The notes below the pieces were generated by a model. That model worked only from the letters and a program-made list of their open reading frames with translations. It was not told the origin of the DNA and did no database searches. Positions 26,597-34,679 of a stretch of 40,140 nucleotides of DNA are shown piece after piece. The stretch is from Planctomycetota bacterium (GTDB taxonomy: Bacteria > Planctomycetota > UBA1135 > GCA-002686595): NCBI GenBank assembly GCA_014238415.1, contig JABABA010000029.1:1-40140 (forward strand), written 5' to 3'. Positions within the stretch are counted from its first letter, which is position 1; each line of letters opens with the position of its first letter. A program made the position numbers and the translations under genes.

Positions 26597-27976
26597 TCAG
26601 GAATCGCGTTCGGTCCGCACCTCTGTCTCCCATTTCTCAAACTCGGCAACGAGGCGCGACAGCACTTGCGCTTTGGTGTCAGCCAGGTCCTTGGTTTCAC
26701 CCGCGTCCTGAGCCAAGTCGTAGAGCTCCCAGGCAGCTCCTGCCTTCGGCCGGATGGCCTTGAGGGATCCCTTGTGTAAGGCTGAAGCCTTGCCGGACTG
26801 AAATGCGATGCCTCGTGGGCCCGGACGATCATCCTGCGCATTTCTTGTCAGCAATGGGATCAGGCTGACTCCGTCGAGGCGTCTTGTGGGAGGGAGGTCT
26901 CGCCCCAAGACTTCCGCGATGGTGGGTAAGTAGTCCATGGTGGAGACCGGGGCGGACAGTTGTCTTTGAAACGGAATGCGGCTGGGCCAGACCAGGAGCC
27001 CGGGAACCCGCACTCCGCCTTCATACAAGCTGCGCTTGCGTCCACGCAGCCCGGCCGTGGAACCCTCGCCACTCTTCGCATTGCCTTCCGGCCCGTTGTC
27101 GCTGGTGAACCAGAGCATGGTGTTGTCTGCAATACCAAGACTGGACAGATGCGATCGCAGGCGAGCCATGGATTGATCTACTGCAGTGATGATTCCGTAG
27201 TAGTCGCGCTGGTTGGGCTTGAGATCTTTGTTGTAGAGCTCGGTGATCTCAGTACTCGCCACAACTGGGCGATGGGGCGCGTGTAACCAGACAATCGCCA
27301 GGAACGGCTGTTCATTCGCCGCGGCCTCGCTCATGAACGGGAGGGCCCGGTCCAGGATGATGCGGCAGTCATCCCCTTCCAGGTTCTCGGTCACGATCTC
27401 GCCACTCTCGTTCCAGTAGCGAGTGCCATAGGGTTTGCCGTTCTCGGGGTTGACCATCGGATTCCAGGTGGGGACCTTGGCTTCAGTGGAGAAGCAGCGA
27501 TCAAAGCCATGCAGCCAGGGTGGCGAGTAGTGTTCTTGATGCTTGGCGCGGCCGCCACGGTTGGAGTCCTGGACAGTCTTGGTCAGGGTTCCCAAGTGCC
27601 ACTTGCCAAAGTGTCCAGTGACATAGCCCGCTTGCTTACACAATTCGCCCAAGGTGTATTCAGCTTGCGGCAGGTGTCCGTGGTTGGCACCGAGGATTCC
27701 CATGCGTGAAGGATGGCGACCTGTCAGGACGCTGGCTCGCGTGGGAGAACAAACCGGCGAGGAGGCGTAGAAGCGATTGAACTGAATGCCCTCCGCTGCC
27801 ATTTGATCGAGGGCTGGCGTCTTGATGACCTTGTGTCCGTTGTAGCTCGTGTCTCCCCAGCCCTGATCGTCGGCCATGACTAGGATGATGTTGGGCAATT
27901 GTGCTGTTGCGAGGGGAGTTGTGTTGAGAGCAACCGTGCTGCCGAGGGTCCAAAGGAGTAGTAGAGGCTGGTTCAT
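26597..27976 (-). CDS. Secreted sulfatase (arylsulfatase type)
   Basis: 459 residues with a signal peptide (about residues 4-26, ending ATAQ). ADDQGWGD at 35-42 supplies metal ligands, and C76 in CSPTR is the cysteine that becomes formylglycine. HFGKWHLG, LHAPHRP and SDNGPEG follow in family order. The C-terminal subdomain ends near KWETEV. It removes sulfate from esters, most likely polysaccharides, in the periplasm or outside. It differs from the first sulfatase in its active-site motif (CSPTR against CAPSR), suggesting a different sulfatase subfamily. It stands alone, with no co-transcribed hydrolase. Confidence 0.93.
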   Translation of the reverse strand: MNQPLLLLWTLGSTVALNTTPLATAQLPNIILVMADDQGWGDTSYNGHKVIKTPALDQMAAEGIQFNRFYASSPVCSPTRASVLTGRHPSRMGILGANHGHLPQAEYTLGELCKQAGYVTGHFGKWHLGTLTKTVQDSNRGGRAKHQEHYSPPWLHGFDRCFSTEAKVPTWNPMVNPENGKPYGTRYWNESGEIVTENLEGDDCRIILDRALPFMSEAAANEQPFLAIVWLHAPHRPVVASTEITELYNKDLKPNQRDYYGIITAVDQSMARLRSHLSSLGIADNTMLWFTSDNGPEGNAKSGEGSTAGLRGRKRSLYEGGVRVPGLLVWPSRIPFQRQLSAPVSTMDYLPTIAEVLGRDLPPTRRLDGVSLIPLLTRNAQDDRPGPRGIAFQSGKASALHKGSLKAIRPKAGAAWELYDLAQDAGETKDLADTKAQVLSRLVAEFEKWETEVRTERDS

Positions 27977-28122
27977 GGGGATCGTTCGGGTACTTCAGCC
28001 TACTGGGTACGCTCACCTGGAATGGGGTGCAATCCTGCGATCGGCGCTCGGCTTGCTTGCGTGGAGTCGGCTTCCATTGGAGCCGTCAGAATTGAGCGCT
28101 ACGCAGGGTGTGGATCAATGGT

Positions 28123-28770
28123 TCATTCCAGGGTCTTGACATTGCAGTCCGCGAGAATCGAGAGTCGATGATCACTCGCCGCGTTGGGGGTTACATAGCC
28201 AATCAATGTCCCGCTGCATGATTGGCCGGCGTGGTTCGCGGTAAAATGGACCGCGCCATCGGATTGGATGAGCAGCTCCAGGTGCGTGGTTTGTCCTGGT
28301 CCCAGTTCAGAGATCGTGGTTTCGCCGCCTGGCCAGGTGATCGCCACATTGCGCAAGGAGTTCTGAGAGTCGTTGGTCAGGTCGATGCGCTCGATATTCA
28401 TTCCTTGCGCTGTGATCAGGATACAGAAGAGCGCGACAGGAAAGTTGGAGAGCAAGAGAGCGCTTGCGCAGGTTGCTCTTGTGCGGATTTGTCTCAGACT
28501 CAACTGTGACAGGCGCGCACGCCTGATGAACATCACGATGGACCCGGCTCCCAGGATCGCCATGGAGAGACCGGCGAGGATGATTGCTCCACCAACGGTC
28601 AGCAGCAGGTCCATGCGCGTGGCGCGATAGGCGCCGAACACGCTGAGGCCCAGCACCAGGGGCAGGGAGCCGCAGATGATGGCGAGCAACAACCAGAACT
28701 CGGGGCGCTGGGCGGCTTTCGGCTGGGCATGGGTCATGGGCGTCTCTTCGTGCGGGGGGTATTCTGTCAT
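28123..28770 (-). CDS. Three-helix membrane protein of unknown function
   Basis: 215 residues from the ATG at 28770; further ATGs at 28737, 28863 and 28923 are in frame, and the last would overlap the divergent gene. Three hydrophobic helices (about residues 26-48, 55-80 and 100-120) are followed by a soluble C-terminal domain of about 90 residues, which if exported would carry the two Cys in SCSGT and ADCNV as a possible disulfide. No family is recognised. Divergent from the secreted protein at 28905. Confidence 0.55.
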   Translation of the reverse strand: MTEYPPHEETPMTHAQPKAAQRPEFWLLLAIICGSLPLVLGLSVFGAYRATRMDLLLTVGGAIILAGLSMAILGAGSIVMFIRRARLSQLSLRQIRTRATCASALLLSNFPVALFCILITAQGMNIERIDLTNDSQNSLRNVAITWPGGETTISELGPGQTTHLELLIQSDGAVHFTANHAGQSCSGTLIGYVTPNAASDHRLSILADCNVKTLE

Positions 28771-28891
28771 GCGGCCCGCCTGCTGTGGTCGTGTCAGAGA
28801 GCCTTGGGGTTGCTGGGGCGTTCCGTTGGACTCCACACAGTGCCATTGCCCTGAATTGAGCATGTCTCGATCATTTGCAGTAGCTTGTATC

Positions 28892-28897
28892 AAAGGA
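28892..28897 (+). promoter_or_regulatory. Ribosome binding site AAAGGA
   Basis: AAAGGA ends 7 nt before the ATG at 28905. It is one of the few clear Shine-Dalgarno sequences in the window, in contrast with the leaderless-looking genes. Confidence 0.6.
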
Positions 28898-28904
28898 AAA
28901 CGCC

Positions 28905-29942
28905 ATGACTCCCCTCCAAGCATCTCTCTTCGCTTTGATCCTCTTCGCAGTTCCTGCTCAGGCCGACATCGTTTGGACCGGAGCGGTGAGCAACGACATT
29001 TTTGACGAAAACAACTGGGATCTCTCGGGCTCGACGGTCACGGTCGTCGACCCCAATGTGACTATTGACGACAATGTGGTGATTGCCAATGCGGCCAGCC
29101 CGGTGGAGTTTCCGAACGTCGCAGGCCAGGTGCGCTTCCAGATAGGCCGCGGTCGGGTCATGACCCTGGACAATTCCACCCTGATCGTTCTGAGCAACGA
29201 TGGGATCGGCGGGGCGCCCACTACATCGAATGGCCCCACCGTGCGGATGATCAATGGAAGTCAGCTTGTTACCTATTTCATTGTCAACGGCACTCACCTT
29301 GAGATCACACAGGGCTGTACGGCTACCTTTGGAGGGCCAGCAACTCCGATCAATGGATCAACCGTGGACTTGCTGCCTAACTCGGTCCTCACCTTCACGA
29401 ACGAAACCGTCCAGGAATACATCAACGAACACTTGAGCAAGACCACGGTCAGTGGCGCGCCCGCCGTGGTGGGGGTCAACATCACTGTGGTAAGCGACGG
29501 TGCCGCAGGTTCAATCATTGAGGTGATCTCTTCTGTCGGAACCAATTACTGTTTTCCCTCGATCGCCAATTCCAGCGGGGCTTCCGCAACGATTTACGCA
29601 AGCGGCACAAGCGCGGTGATAAGCAATAATCTGTCACTGACTGTCAGCGGTATGCCTGCAAATCAACTGGGGTATTTCCTGTGCGGCCAATTCCAAAGCT
29701 ATATCCCAGGCGCTGGTGGAAGCCAAGGAGCCCTTTGCCTGGTGGGCCGTATGGGTCGTTTTGTCAGTCAGATCCAAAACTCTGGGCCAGCCGGTGAGTT
29801 CAGTATTCAGGTTGACCTCGGTGCCCTCCCCGTATGGCGACCCCACGCTGTGTTGGTGGGGGAAACCTGGAATTTCCAGGCCTGGTTTGTCGATGGATCG
29901 AGTTCGAATTTCAGTGACGGGATATCGATCACGTTTCAGTGA
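28905..29942 (+). CDS. Secreted protein with planctomycete-type C-terminal module
   Basis: 345 residues with a clean signal peptide (residues 1-20, cleavage after PAQA). The N-terminal part is a beta-rich region opening with WTGAVSNDIFDENNW, the sort of phrase found at the start of beta-helix or autotransporter-like surface proteins. From about residue 213 a module begins with YCFPSIANSSG and ends with ETWNFQAWFVDG...SNFSDGISITF; I know similar terminal modules from many secreted proteins of large-genome planctomycetes. No enzyme motif is present. Probably a surface or extracellular protein; a typical case of an accessory exported protein. Confidence 0.72.
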   Translation: MTPLQASLFALILFAVPAQADIVWTGAVSNDIFDENNWDLSGSTVTVVDPNVTIDDNVVIANAASPVEFPNVAGQVRFQIGRGRVMTLDNSTLIVLSNDGIGGAPTTSNGPTVRMINGSQLVTYFIVNGTHLEITQGCTATFGGPATPINGSTVDLLPNSVLTFTNETVQEYINEHLSKTTVSGAPAVVGVNITVVSDGAAGSIIEVISSVGTNYCFPSIANSSGASATIYASGTSAVISNNLSLTVSGMPANQLGYFLCGQFQSYIPGAGGSQGALCLVGRMGRFVSQIQNSGPAGEFSIQVDLGALPVWRPHAVLVGETWNFQAWFVDGSSSNFSDGISITFQ

Positions 29943-30074
29943 CTCAATTTGTATCGCTGCTTCCGGCAGGCACGCGAGAAGGTGTCTGTATCTGGGGTCA
30001 CGATCGGGCGACCATGCCCAGAGGTTGCAGTTCCTGAGGAACCGTTGCGTGTCGCGTACCAGCGCAGTCTTCTT

Positions 30075-31265
30075 CTAGTGGGTGCTTGCAGGTAGAAAGA
30101 GGGATGCCCCCTCTCGTACACCCGTGCCGTCCACATGGCCACCGGCCTTGCCGCCGGCACTGGTGGTCACAATCGCATGCACATGGGAGCGTTGGCCATG
30201 GTGGGTTAGTTGCCCCGCGGCGTTCTCCGCGTAGAAGCCGATCAATACGCCTTCTGCGTTGGCATCGGTCAGGCGCCAGGGCTCGGGACCCTCGGGGTTG
30301 GCGATGGGACAGGAACCGTTCAGCACATGCAGGCAGAGGCCTTCGAATCTGCCTGTCACCCGGAAGGGGATGGCGGGAACAGTTCCTGTGTCGATTCCCT
30401 GTTCTTTGGCGGTGGCGGCGATAACCCCTTCCAATTCTTCCAAGCTGCTGATCGCGGGGAGGAAATACTCTTCCCATGCGGGAACCTTTGCGAGGGCCAA
30501 GAGCGTCGCTTGTGCACCGTCGCCGGGAGTGAGAAAGGTCACCTGATCTCCGGACACCGCCACTACGTGCGGCACACCCCAATCGATGGTCAGCTCACCA
30601 GAGAGTTCCGCCATGGCTCCGACACCGATCATGGCTGGATCATTCAACACTGACAACTTCACTCGGCCCTCAGTTGCTCCATTCCGCAGGACTTCCCGCA
30701 TGGAGCCCCAGGAGCGGAAACCAAATGGAGCAACGGTTTCCCGGGTCAACGCGGCTGTCACGCAGTTGGCCAGGGAGTCGCTGCGCATGCCCGAGTCCTT
30801 GGCCATCTGCACACCCTCTTCCGGAGTAGCTCCTTCCTGGATCGCCGTGTGCAACCCCCAAAGAGCTCCCACGCGGTTGCCGCTGCCGCAGTGAACCAGT
30901 ACATGACCGGATCCGAATTCTTCGAGCGCTGCATTGAGTTGCGCCGCATGGTCGGCCACCAACGTGTCGCCGCCCATTGGAATGTGCACATAGGCCATGC
31001 CCGCTTGCTCCACCAGATCACCTTCGTTTGCTGGGAAGGGCTCGCTCGTCCGGCGCAGGTTGACCACGAGTGTGTAGCCATCTTCGGCCATTGCGGAGAA
31101 CTCAGCTACATCCACTTGACCTCCTCCCACTACGCCTGGAGCAAGGTGGCAGAAGTTCTTGATGTTCAGGGTGGGGGGCTGGGTCGTGCTCGCACAGGAG
31201 GCCATAGCGAGCAGAGTCAGGGCACCGGCGCGCCTGAAGGGGTTTCTCTTGGGGCAAAGGGTCAT
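30075..31265 (-). CDS. Lipoprotein fusing a DUF442-type phosphatase domain to an acetolactate decarboxylase-like domain
   Basis: 396 residues. The N terminus is a lipoprotein signal (LLAMASC, Cys near 24). Residues about 35-165 form a dual-specificity phosphatase-like domain of the DUF442/beta-lactamase-hydrolase-like type with HCGSGNR as the C-x4-R active site. Residues about 200-390 resemble alpha-acetolactate decarboxylase: H361-x-H363 and H377 in GGHV are placed as the zinc ligands of that family, with GVLIGFYAEN as its preceding strand. True decarboxylases act in the cytosol on acetolactate, so an exported lipidated form joined to a phosphatase is odd and may have a new substrate. Both domains keep their key residues. 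No operon partner is seen. Confidence 0.75.
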   Translation of the reverse strand: MTLCPKRNPFRRAGALTLLAMASCASTTQPPTLNIKNFCHLAPGVVGGGQVDVAEFSAMAEDGYTLVVNLRRTSEPFPANEGDLVEQAGMAYVHIPMGGDTLVADHAAQLNAALEEFGSGHVLVHCGSGNRVGALWGLHTAIQEGATPEEGVQMAKDSGMRSDSLANCVTAALTRETVAPFGFRSWGSMREVLRNGATEGRVKLSVLNDPAMIGVGAMAELSGELTIDWGVPHVVAVSGDQVTFLTPGDGAQATLLALAKVPAWEEYFLPAISSLEELEGVIAATAKEQGIDTGTVPAIPFRVTGRFEGLCLHVLNGSCPIANPEGPEPWRLTDANAEGVLIGFYAENAAGQLTHHGQRSHVHAIVTTSAGGKAGGHVDGTGVREGASLFLPASTH

Positions 31266-31447
31266 GGACTGTCGACAAGGGTTGAAGGAATTGGCGAAGC
31301 ATTATCCCGATCTGAGTGCCCCAGGATACAGGTCTACTCAATAATCTGGAGCTCAAGTGAAATGTCCAGGCGAGCCGTGCACTGGTCTCTGTACGGCTCT
31401 GGTCCATTTCAATTGTGGCTTTTAGCCAAAGATGTCGCCTTGGCTGG

Positions 31448-31597
31448 TTAGATCCAGTGTGGAGCAGACGGGTCCATTTGTGCTCGCATGGATGTCACCC
31501 GAAGGGTCTCCTGGGAGTGAGCGGAATGCTGCAACCCAGCTCCTGGCCCAAGGCTGGCTGTGAAAACACGGAAAGCGGTCTTGATGATTTGTTGCAT
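31448..31597 (-). CDS. Possible 49-residue small protein
   Basis: ATG to TAA, 49 residues, starting MQQIIKTAFRVFTA. The support is the ribosome binding site GAGGAGGG (31603-31610 on the minus strand), 5 nt before the ATG, the strongest in the window. The sequence has no recognised motif and only a weakly hydrophobic N terminus. It lies antisense to the sigma-factor upstream region. It may be chance. Confidence 0.25.
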   Translation of the reverse strand: MQQIIKTAFRVFTASLGPGAGLQHSAHSQETLRVTSMRAQMDPSAPHWI

Positions 31598-31760
31598 TTG
31601 TTCCCTCCTCGAATTTCATGAAGCCCAGAGGGATCAGTGCCCGGGCGACATGTACAGCGCGGAGGAGATTGAAAATGTGACCAGCTGGTGCGAAATACTG
31701 CCCAAACTCTCTTCTGTGCCTTCCAGGCGTGCACTCAGGCACTTGGAACCCTTCTTCTGA

Positions 31761-31766
31761 TAGAAT
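31761..31766 (+). promoter_or_regulatory. -10 hexamer TAGAAT, 9 nt before GTG start
   Basis: TAGAAT, nine nt, then the GTG of the ECF sigma factor. No Shine-Dalgarno sequence lies between. Confidence 0.5.
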
Positions 31767-31775
31767 CTCCTTCAA

Positions 31776-32378
31776 GTGTCACTTCCCTTTGATCCTCCTG
31801 GCGAAGACGAGACTCGCTTCTTGGTCGCTCGCGCGAAGGATGGGGATGACAGCGCCTTGGAGGATCTCTTCAGGCGCCATCACGATCATCTCTTGTTGGC
31901 TGTGCGGTTGCGCTTGGGAGCACGCCTGAGGAGTGTGCTTGAGAGCGGGGACATCTTTCAGGCCGTTGCCTTGAAGGCCCTGCGTGGTCTGGACAATTTT
32001 GCGCCACGTGAGCCGGGCAGTTTTCGTCACTATCTCAACACGATGGTCACCAATGAGATCCGTGACCGGGCACGCTATTTCGGTGCTGACAAGAGGCAAG
32101 GTGGTCAGCAGGTTTCCCAGAGTCAGCTCAACGAACTGTCTGCCAGTCATTCGCCACAGGTCTACTTCGATGCCAGCGGCCGTTTTGAAGGATTGGAGCG
32201 TGAGATTCGGCGTCTTCCAGAGGAAATGCGTCAGGTTCTCATCTTGCGCACTGTTGATGGGCTTCCCAGTCGGGAGGTCGCCAAGAAGATCGGCAAGAGT
32301 GATGCAGCGGTCCGCAAGATCTACTCCCGTGCCGTGGCGCAGTTGGCCACACATCTTGGTGAAGAGGATTCCGCCTGA
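31776..32378 (+). CDS. ECF-type RNA polymerase sigma factor (sigma-70 family)
   Basis: 200 residues from a GTG. Region 2 is at about 25-100 (DDSALEDLFRRHHDHLLLAV, GDIFQAVALKALRGLDNF, then SFRHYLNTMVTNEIRD), and region 4 at about 145-195 (RLPEEMRQVLILRTVDGLPSREVAKKIGKSDAAVRK), including the helix-turn-helix. It directs RNA polymerase to a set of promoters. Its TGA overlaps the ATG of the kinase gene (TGATG), so both are made together. In planctomycetes such ECF sigma factors linked to PknB-type kinases replace the usual anti-sigma factor partner, with phosphorylation as the probable switch; that is family knowledge, not shown here. Confidence 0.93.
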   Translation: MSLPFDPPGEDETRFLVARAKDGDDSALEDLFRRHHDHLLLAVRLRLGARLRSVLESGDIFQAVALKALRGLDNFAPREPGSFRHYLNTMVTNEIRDRARYFGADKRQGGQQVSQSQLNELSASHSPQVYFDASGRFEGLEREIRRLPEEMRQVLILRTVDGLPSREVAKKIGKSDAAVRKIYSRAVAQLATHLGEEDSA

Positions 32379-34642
32379 TGACGGAATCTGTCGAAGATCT
32401 TGTGGCAGAATATATTGAACTCCGCGAATCGGGGGAGGTGATCCGTCCTGAGGAATTTGCGAACCGATACCCTGCGCAATCAAAGAAGATTCTAGCCGCC
32501 CTGCATGAAGTGCAGAAGGCAGAGCATTTGTTGTTGGATCGCAACCTGCCGAGTGAACGCTTCGGCCCGTACCGCCTGATCGAGTTGATCGGGAGTGGTG
32601 GGATGGGGCGTGTGTACTGCGCCGCGCATGACGAGCGGCCCGAGGAGAAAATTGCGCTCAAGCTCCTTTCGGCTCTGATGGCCGGCAATGAGCAGGCGCG
32701 CTCGCGCTTTGGTCGCGAGGCCCGGTCCTTGGGCCGACTCGTTCATCCAGGTGTGGTCAAGGTCTTGGGCCATGGTTTGATTGAGGACATTCCCTATCTG
32801 GCCATGGAGTGGATACAGGGACAGACTCTTGCCCAGGTCTTGGATGACGCTCGTGCCGGTTCTCATGAAGAGGAAGGGCAGGCTCCCAGTCAGGCATTGG
32901 CCGGTGCTCTCGGCTTGGAATTGCCCGGCTACTACTGTGTTGCGGATCTGGTTGCTCGATTGGCGCGTGCGGTTGCCGCTGTTCACTCCTCGGGGGTACT
33001 GCACCGGGACATCAAGCCTGGAAACGTGATTCTGCGAGGGCCCTGCGATCCGATCCTGGTGGACTTCGGTCTGGCTGCGTCAGATGAGACGATCAGTTTG
33101 ACAGGGACCGGGGACTTGTTGGGGACTCCGCGTTATATGGCTCCCGAGCAGGCGCGTGGAGAAACGATGGATGCTCGGACCGATGTACACGCCTTGGGCT
33201 TGCTTCTCTATGAGCTCCTGACCCTGAAGTCGCCCCGTCCGGGAAATGAAGCGATGGGGGTCTTGCATGCTGCCATGAATCAGGCCATTCCCGAAGCACG
33301 TGGAACAGACCCAAGGATCCCGACTCCGCTGGATCGTATTGTGCATCGTGCATGTGCCTTTCGACCTGCCGCCCGCTATGGAACTGCCGCTGAACTGGCG
33401 CTGGACCTGGAAGCTTTTGTGACGCAGAGCACAGTCGCAGCCAGAAGCTTCAATGTTTGGGAGCGCCTGCAGGATGCATGGGTGTTGCGGCGCAAGACGC
33501 TCTTGACCGCGGTGGCGGGGTTGCTTTTGCTTGGGATCCTGCCTTTTCTGCGCGAGAAGCCTCCAGACCTGGATCAACTCATCGAGCGTGCGACCCTGGC
33601 ATTTGCTGCCGACGACCTTGCCTCCACAGCGGCGAATGCGCAGCAGATCCTGACATACGATCCTGAGCATTCATTGGGTCTGTTCTTGAGGGGGCTGGCC
33701 TCTGGAAATCTTGTAGAGGCTGTAAAGGCTACTGAGTCCCCGCTTGTTGATTTCCTGATGCAGGGGCTGGTGCACTCTGATGGAAAGGTGTGGCCGCAGG
33801 CGATCATTGCATTTGAGAAAGCCCAGGATCTCGAGCCTGGCCTGGATCTGCCGAGGGTATTGCTTGAACGGACCAGAAGAGAGATGGCCGAACAGGCGGC
33901 CAGTATCTCCGGGATCGAGACCGCTCCGGCCCTGACAGAGCTGGGTGAACTCTACAACGGCATGGAAAAGTGGGTCGATGCAGAGCAGGTGCTTCGGCGG
34001 GCGGTCGAACTTGATCCTGATCTCCGGCTGGCCTGGAGGGAGCTTTGCGTGTCCCAGTATTTTCAGGGTCGATTCGACGGCGCTCTGCAGTCGGCGAGCC
34101 GCGGTGGAAGAAAGGTAGGCCTCAGCTATGCCAACACGATTCTCTTGAGAGAAAAGCACCTTGCTTCCGAGCATGTGCGGGCAGTCCTTGAACCAATCCT
34201 TCAGGCAGATCCCACAGACGATCAAGCTTGTTTGATGATGGGCTACACCTATGACCATGAGCACAGATTAGATCTGGCTCGGGGCTGTTACGAAAGGGCT
34301 GCCAATGCTCATCCTCATAATCAGGTCATCCTCGAAGCACTTGCTTATCTGCGGGCAGGTGGAAAGAGCGCCACATGCGAAGAATGCGCCGCATGGTACC
34401 GGGATCATTCCGTTGACCTGGACTACGCAGAAGCGCAGCGGCTCTATATCAGGTTGATTCAGCTCAATCGGGGCAATTCCAATAGAATTTATACCTTCGC
34501 TGTTGCTTTGAAGCGACTTGGGTCTGAGGCCATCAGTGCTGCGCAGGATGTCATTCAGTCATTGCTGAATGAGGAGGATGTGCTGGCAGACCATGTGAGG
34601 AAAAATCGCCTCCTCAAGGCCTTGGATTCCCTTGAGAATTGA
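32378..34642 (+). CDS. PknB-type Ser/Thr protein kinase with membrane helix and TPR-like C-terminal domain
   Basis: 754 residues. A short N-terminal region precedes the kinase domain (about 65-345): glycine loop GSGGMGRVY at 72-80, Lys95, catalytic HRD at 209-211 with DIKPGN, DFG at 229-231, and the APE motif in MAPEQARGE. An insert of about 25 residues follows the hinge. One membrane helix is at about 375-392. The C-terminal 360 residues are alpha-helical with TPR-like repeats (AEQVLRRAVELDPDLRLAWRE) and would be outside the cytosol. It phosphorylates Ser/Thr in proteins, perhaps in response to an outside signal sensed by the repeats. Coupled to the ECF sigma factor by overlap. It is the only kinase in the window and so a candidate source of phosphothreonine for the FHA domains at 7.8-10.6 kb. 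Confidence 0.95.
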   Translation: MTESVEDLVAEYIELRESGEVIRPEEFANRYPAQSKKILAALHEVQKAEHLLLDRNLPSERFGPYRLIELIGSGGMGRVYCAAHDERPEEKIALKLLSALMAGNEQARSRFGREARSLGRLVHPGVVKVLGHGLIEDIPYLAMEWIQGQTLAQVLDDARAGSHEEEGQAPSQALAGALGLELPGYYCVADLVARLARAVAAVHSSGVLHRDIKPGNVILRGPCDPILVDFGLAASDETISLTGTGDLLGTPRYMAPEQARGETMDARTDVHALGLLLYELLTLKSPRPGNEAMGVLHAAMNQAIPEARGTDPRIPTPLDRIVHRACAFRPAARYGTAAELALDLEAFVTQSTVAARSFNVWERLQDAWVLRRKTLLTAVAGLLLLGILPFLREKPPDLDQLIERATLAFAADDLASTAANAQQILTYDPEHSLGLFLRGLASGNLVEAVKATESPLVDFLMQGLVHSDGKVWPQAIIAFEKAQDLEPGLDLPRVLLERTRREMAEQAASISGIETAPALTELGELYNGMEKWVDAEQVLRRAVELDPDLRLAWRELCVSQYFQGRFDGALQSASRGGRKVGLSYANTILLREKHLASEHVRAVLEPILQADPTDDQACLMMGYTYDHEHRLDLARGCYERAANAHPHNQVILEALAYLRAGGKSATCEECAAWYRDHSVDLDYAEAQRLYIRLIQLNRGNSNRIYTFAVALKRLGSEAISAAQDVIQSLLNEEDVLADHVRKNRLLKALDSLEN

Positions 34643-34679
34643 TGCATTGGGGTGAGAGGCGGTCACTGAGTGAATCTGG

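Larger units (their letters stand above)
31266..31775. other. 510-nt region upstream of the sigma factor with two possible tiny genes
   Basis: No gene of normal size is supported. Two overlapping, opposite small frames have start signals: a leftward 49-codon frame at 31448-31597 with a strong Shine-Dalgarno sequence, and a rightward 66-codon frame from a GTG at 31560 to 31760, with a hydrophobic Cys-rich start and AAGG 6 nt upstream. At most one is likely to be real. The sigma-factor -10 element lies at the right end. Confidence 0.4.

Noticed and set aside
31422..31775. 117-codon leftward frame upstream of the sigma factor
   Set aside because: Overlaps the smaller frame with the strong Shine-Dalgarno in another phase and has no start signal of its own.
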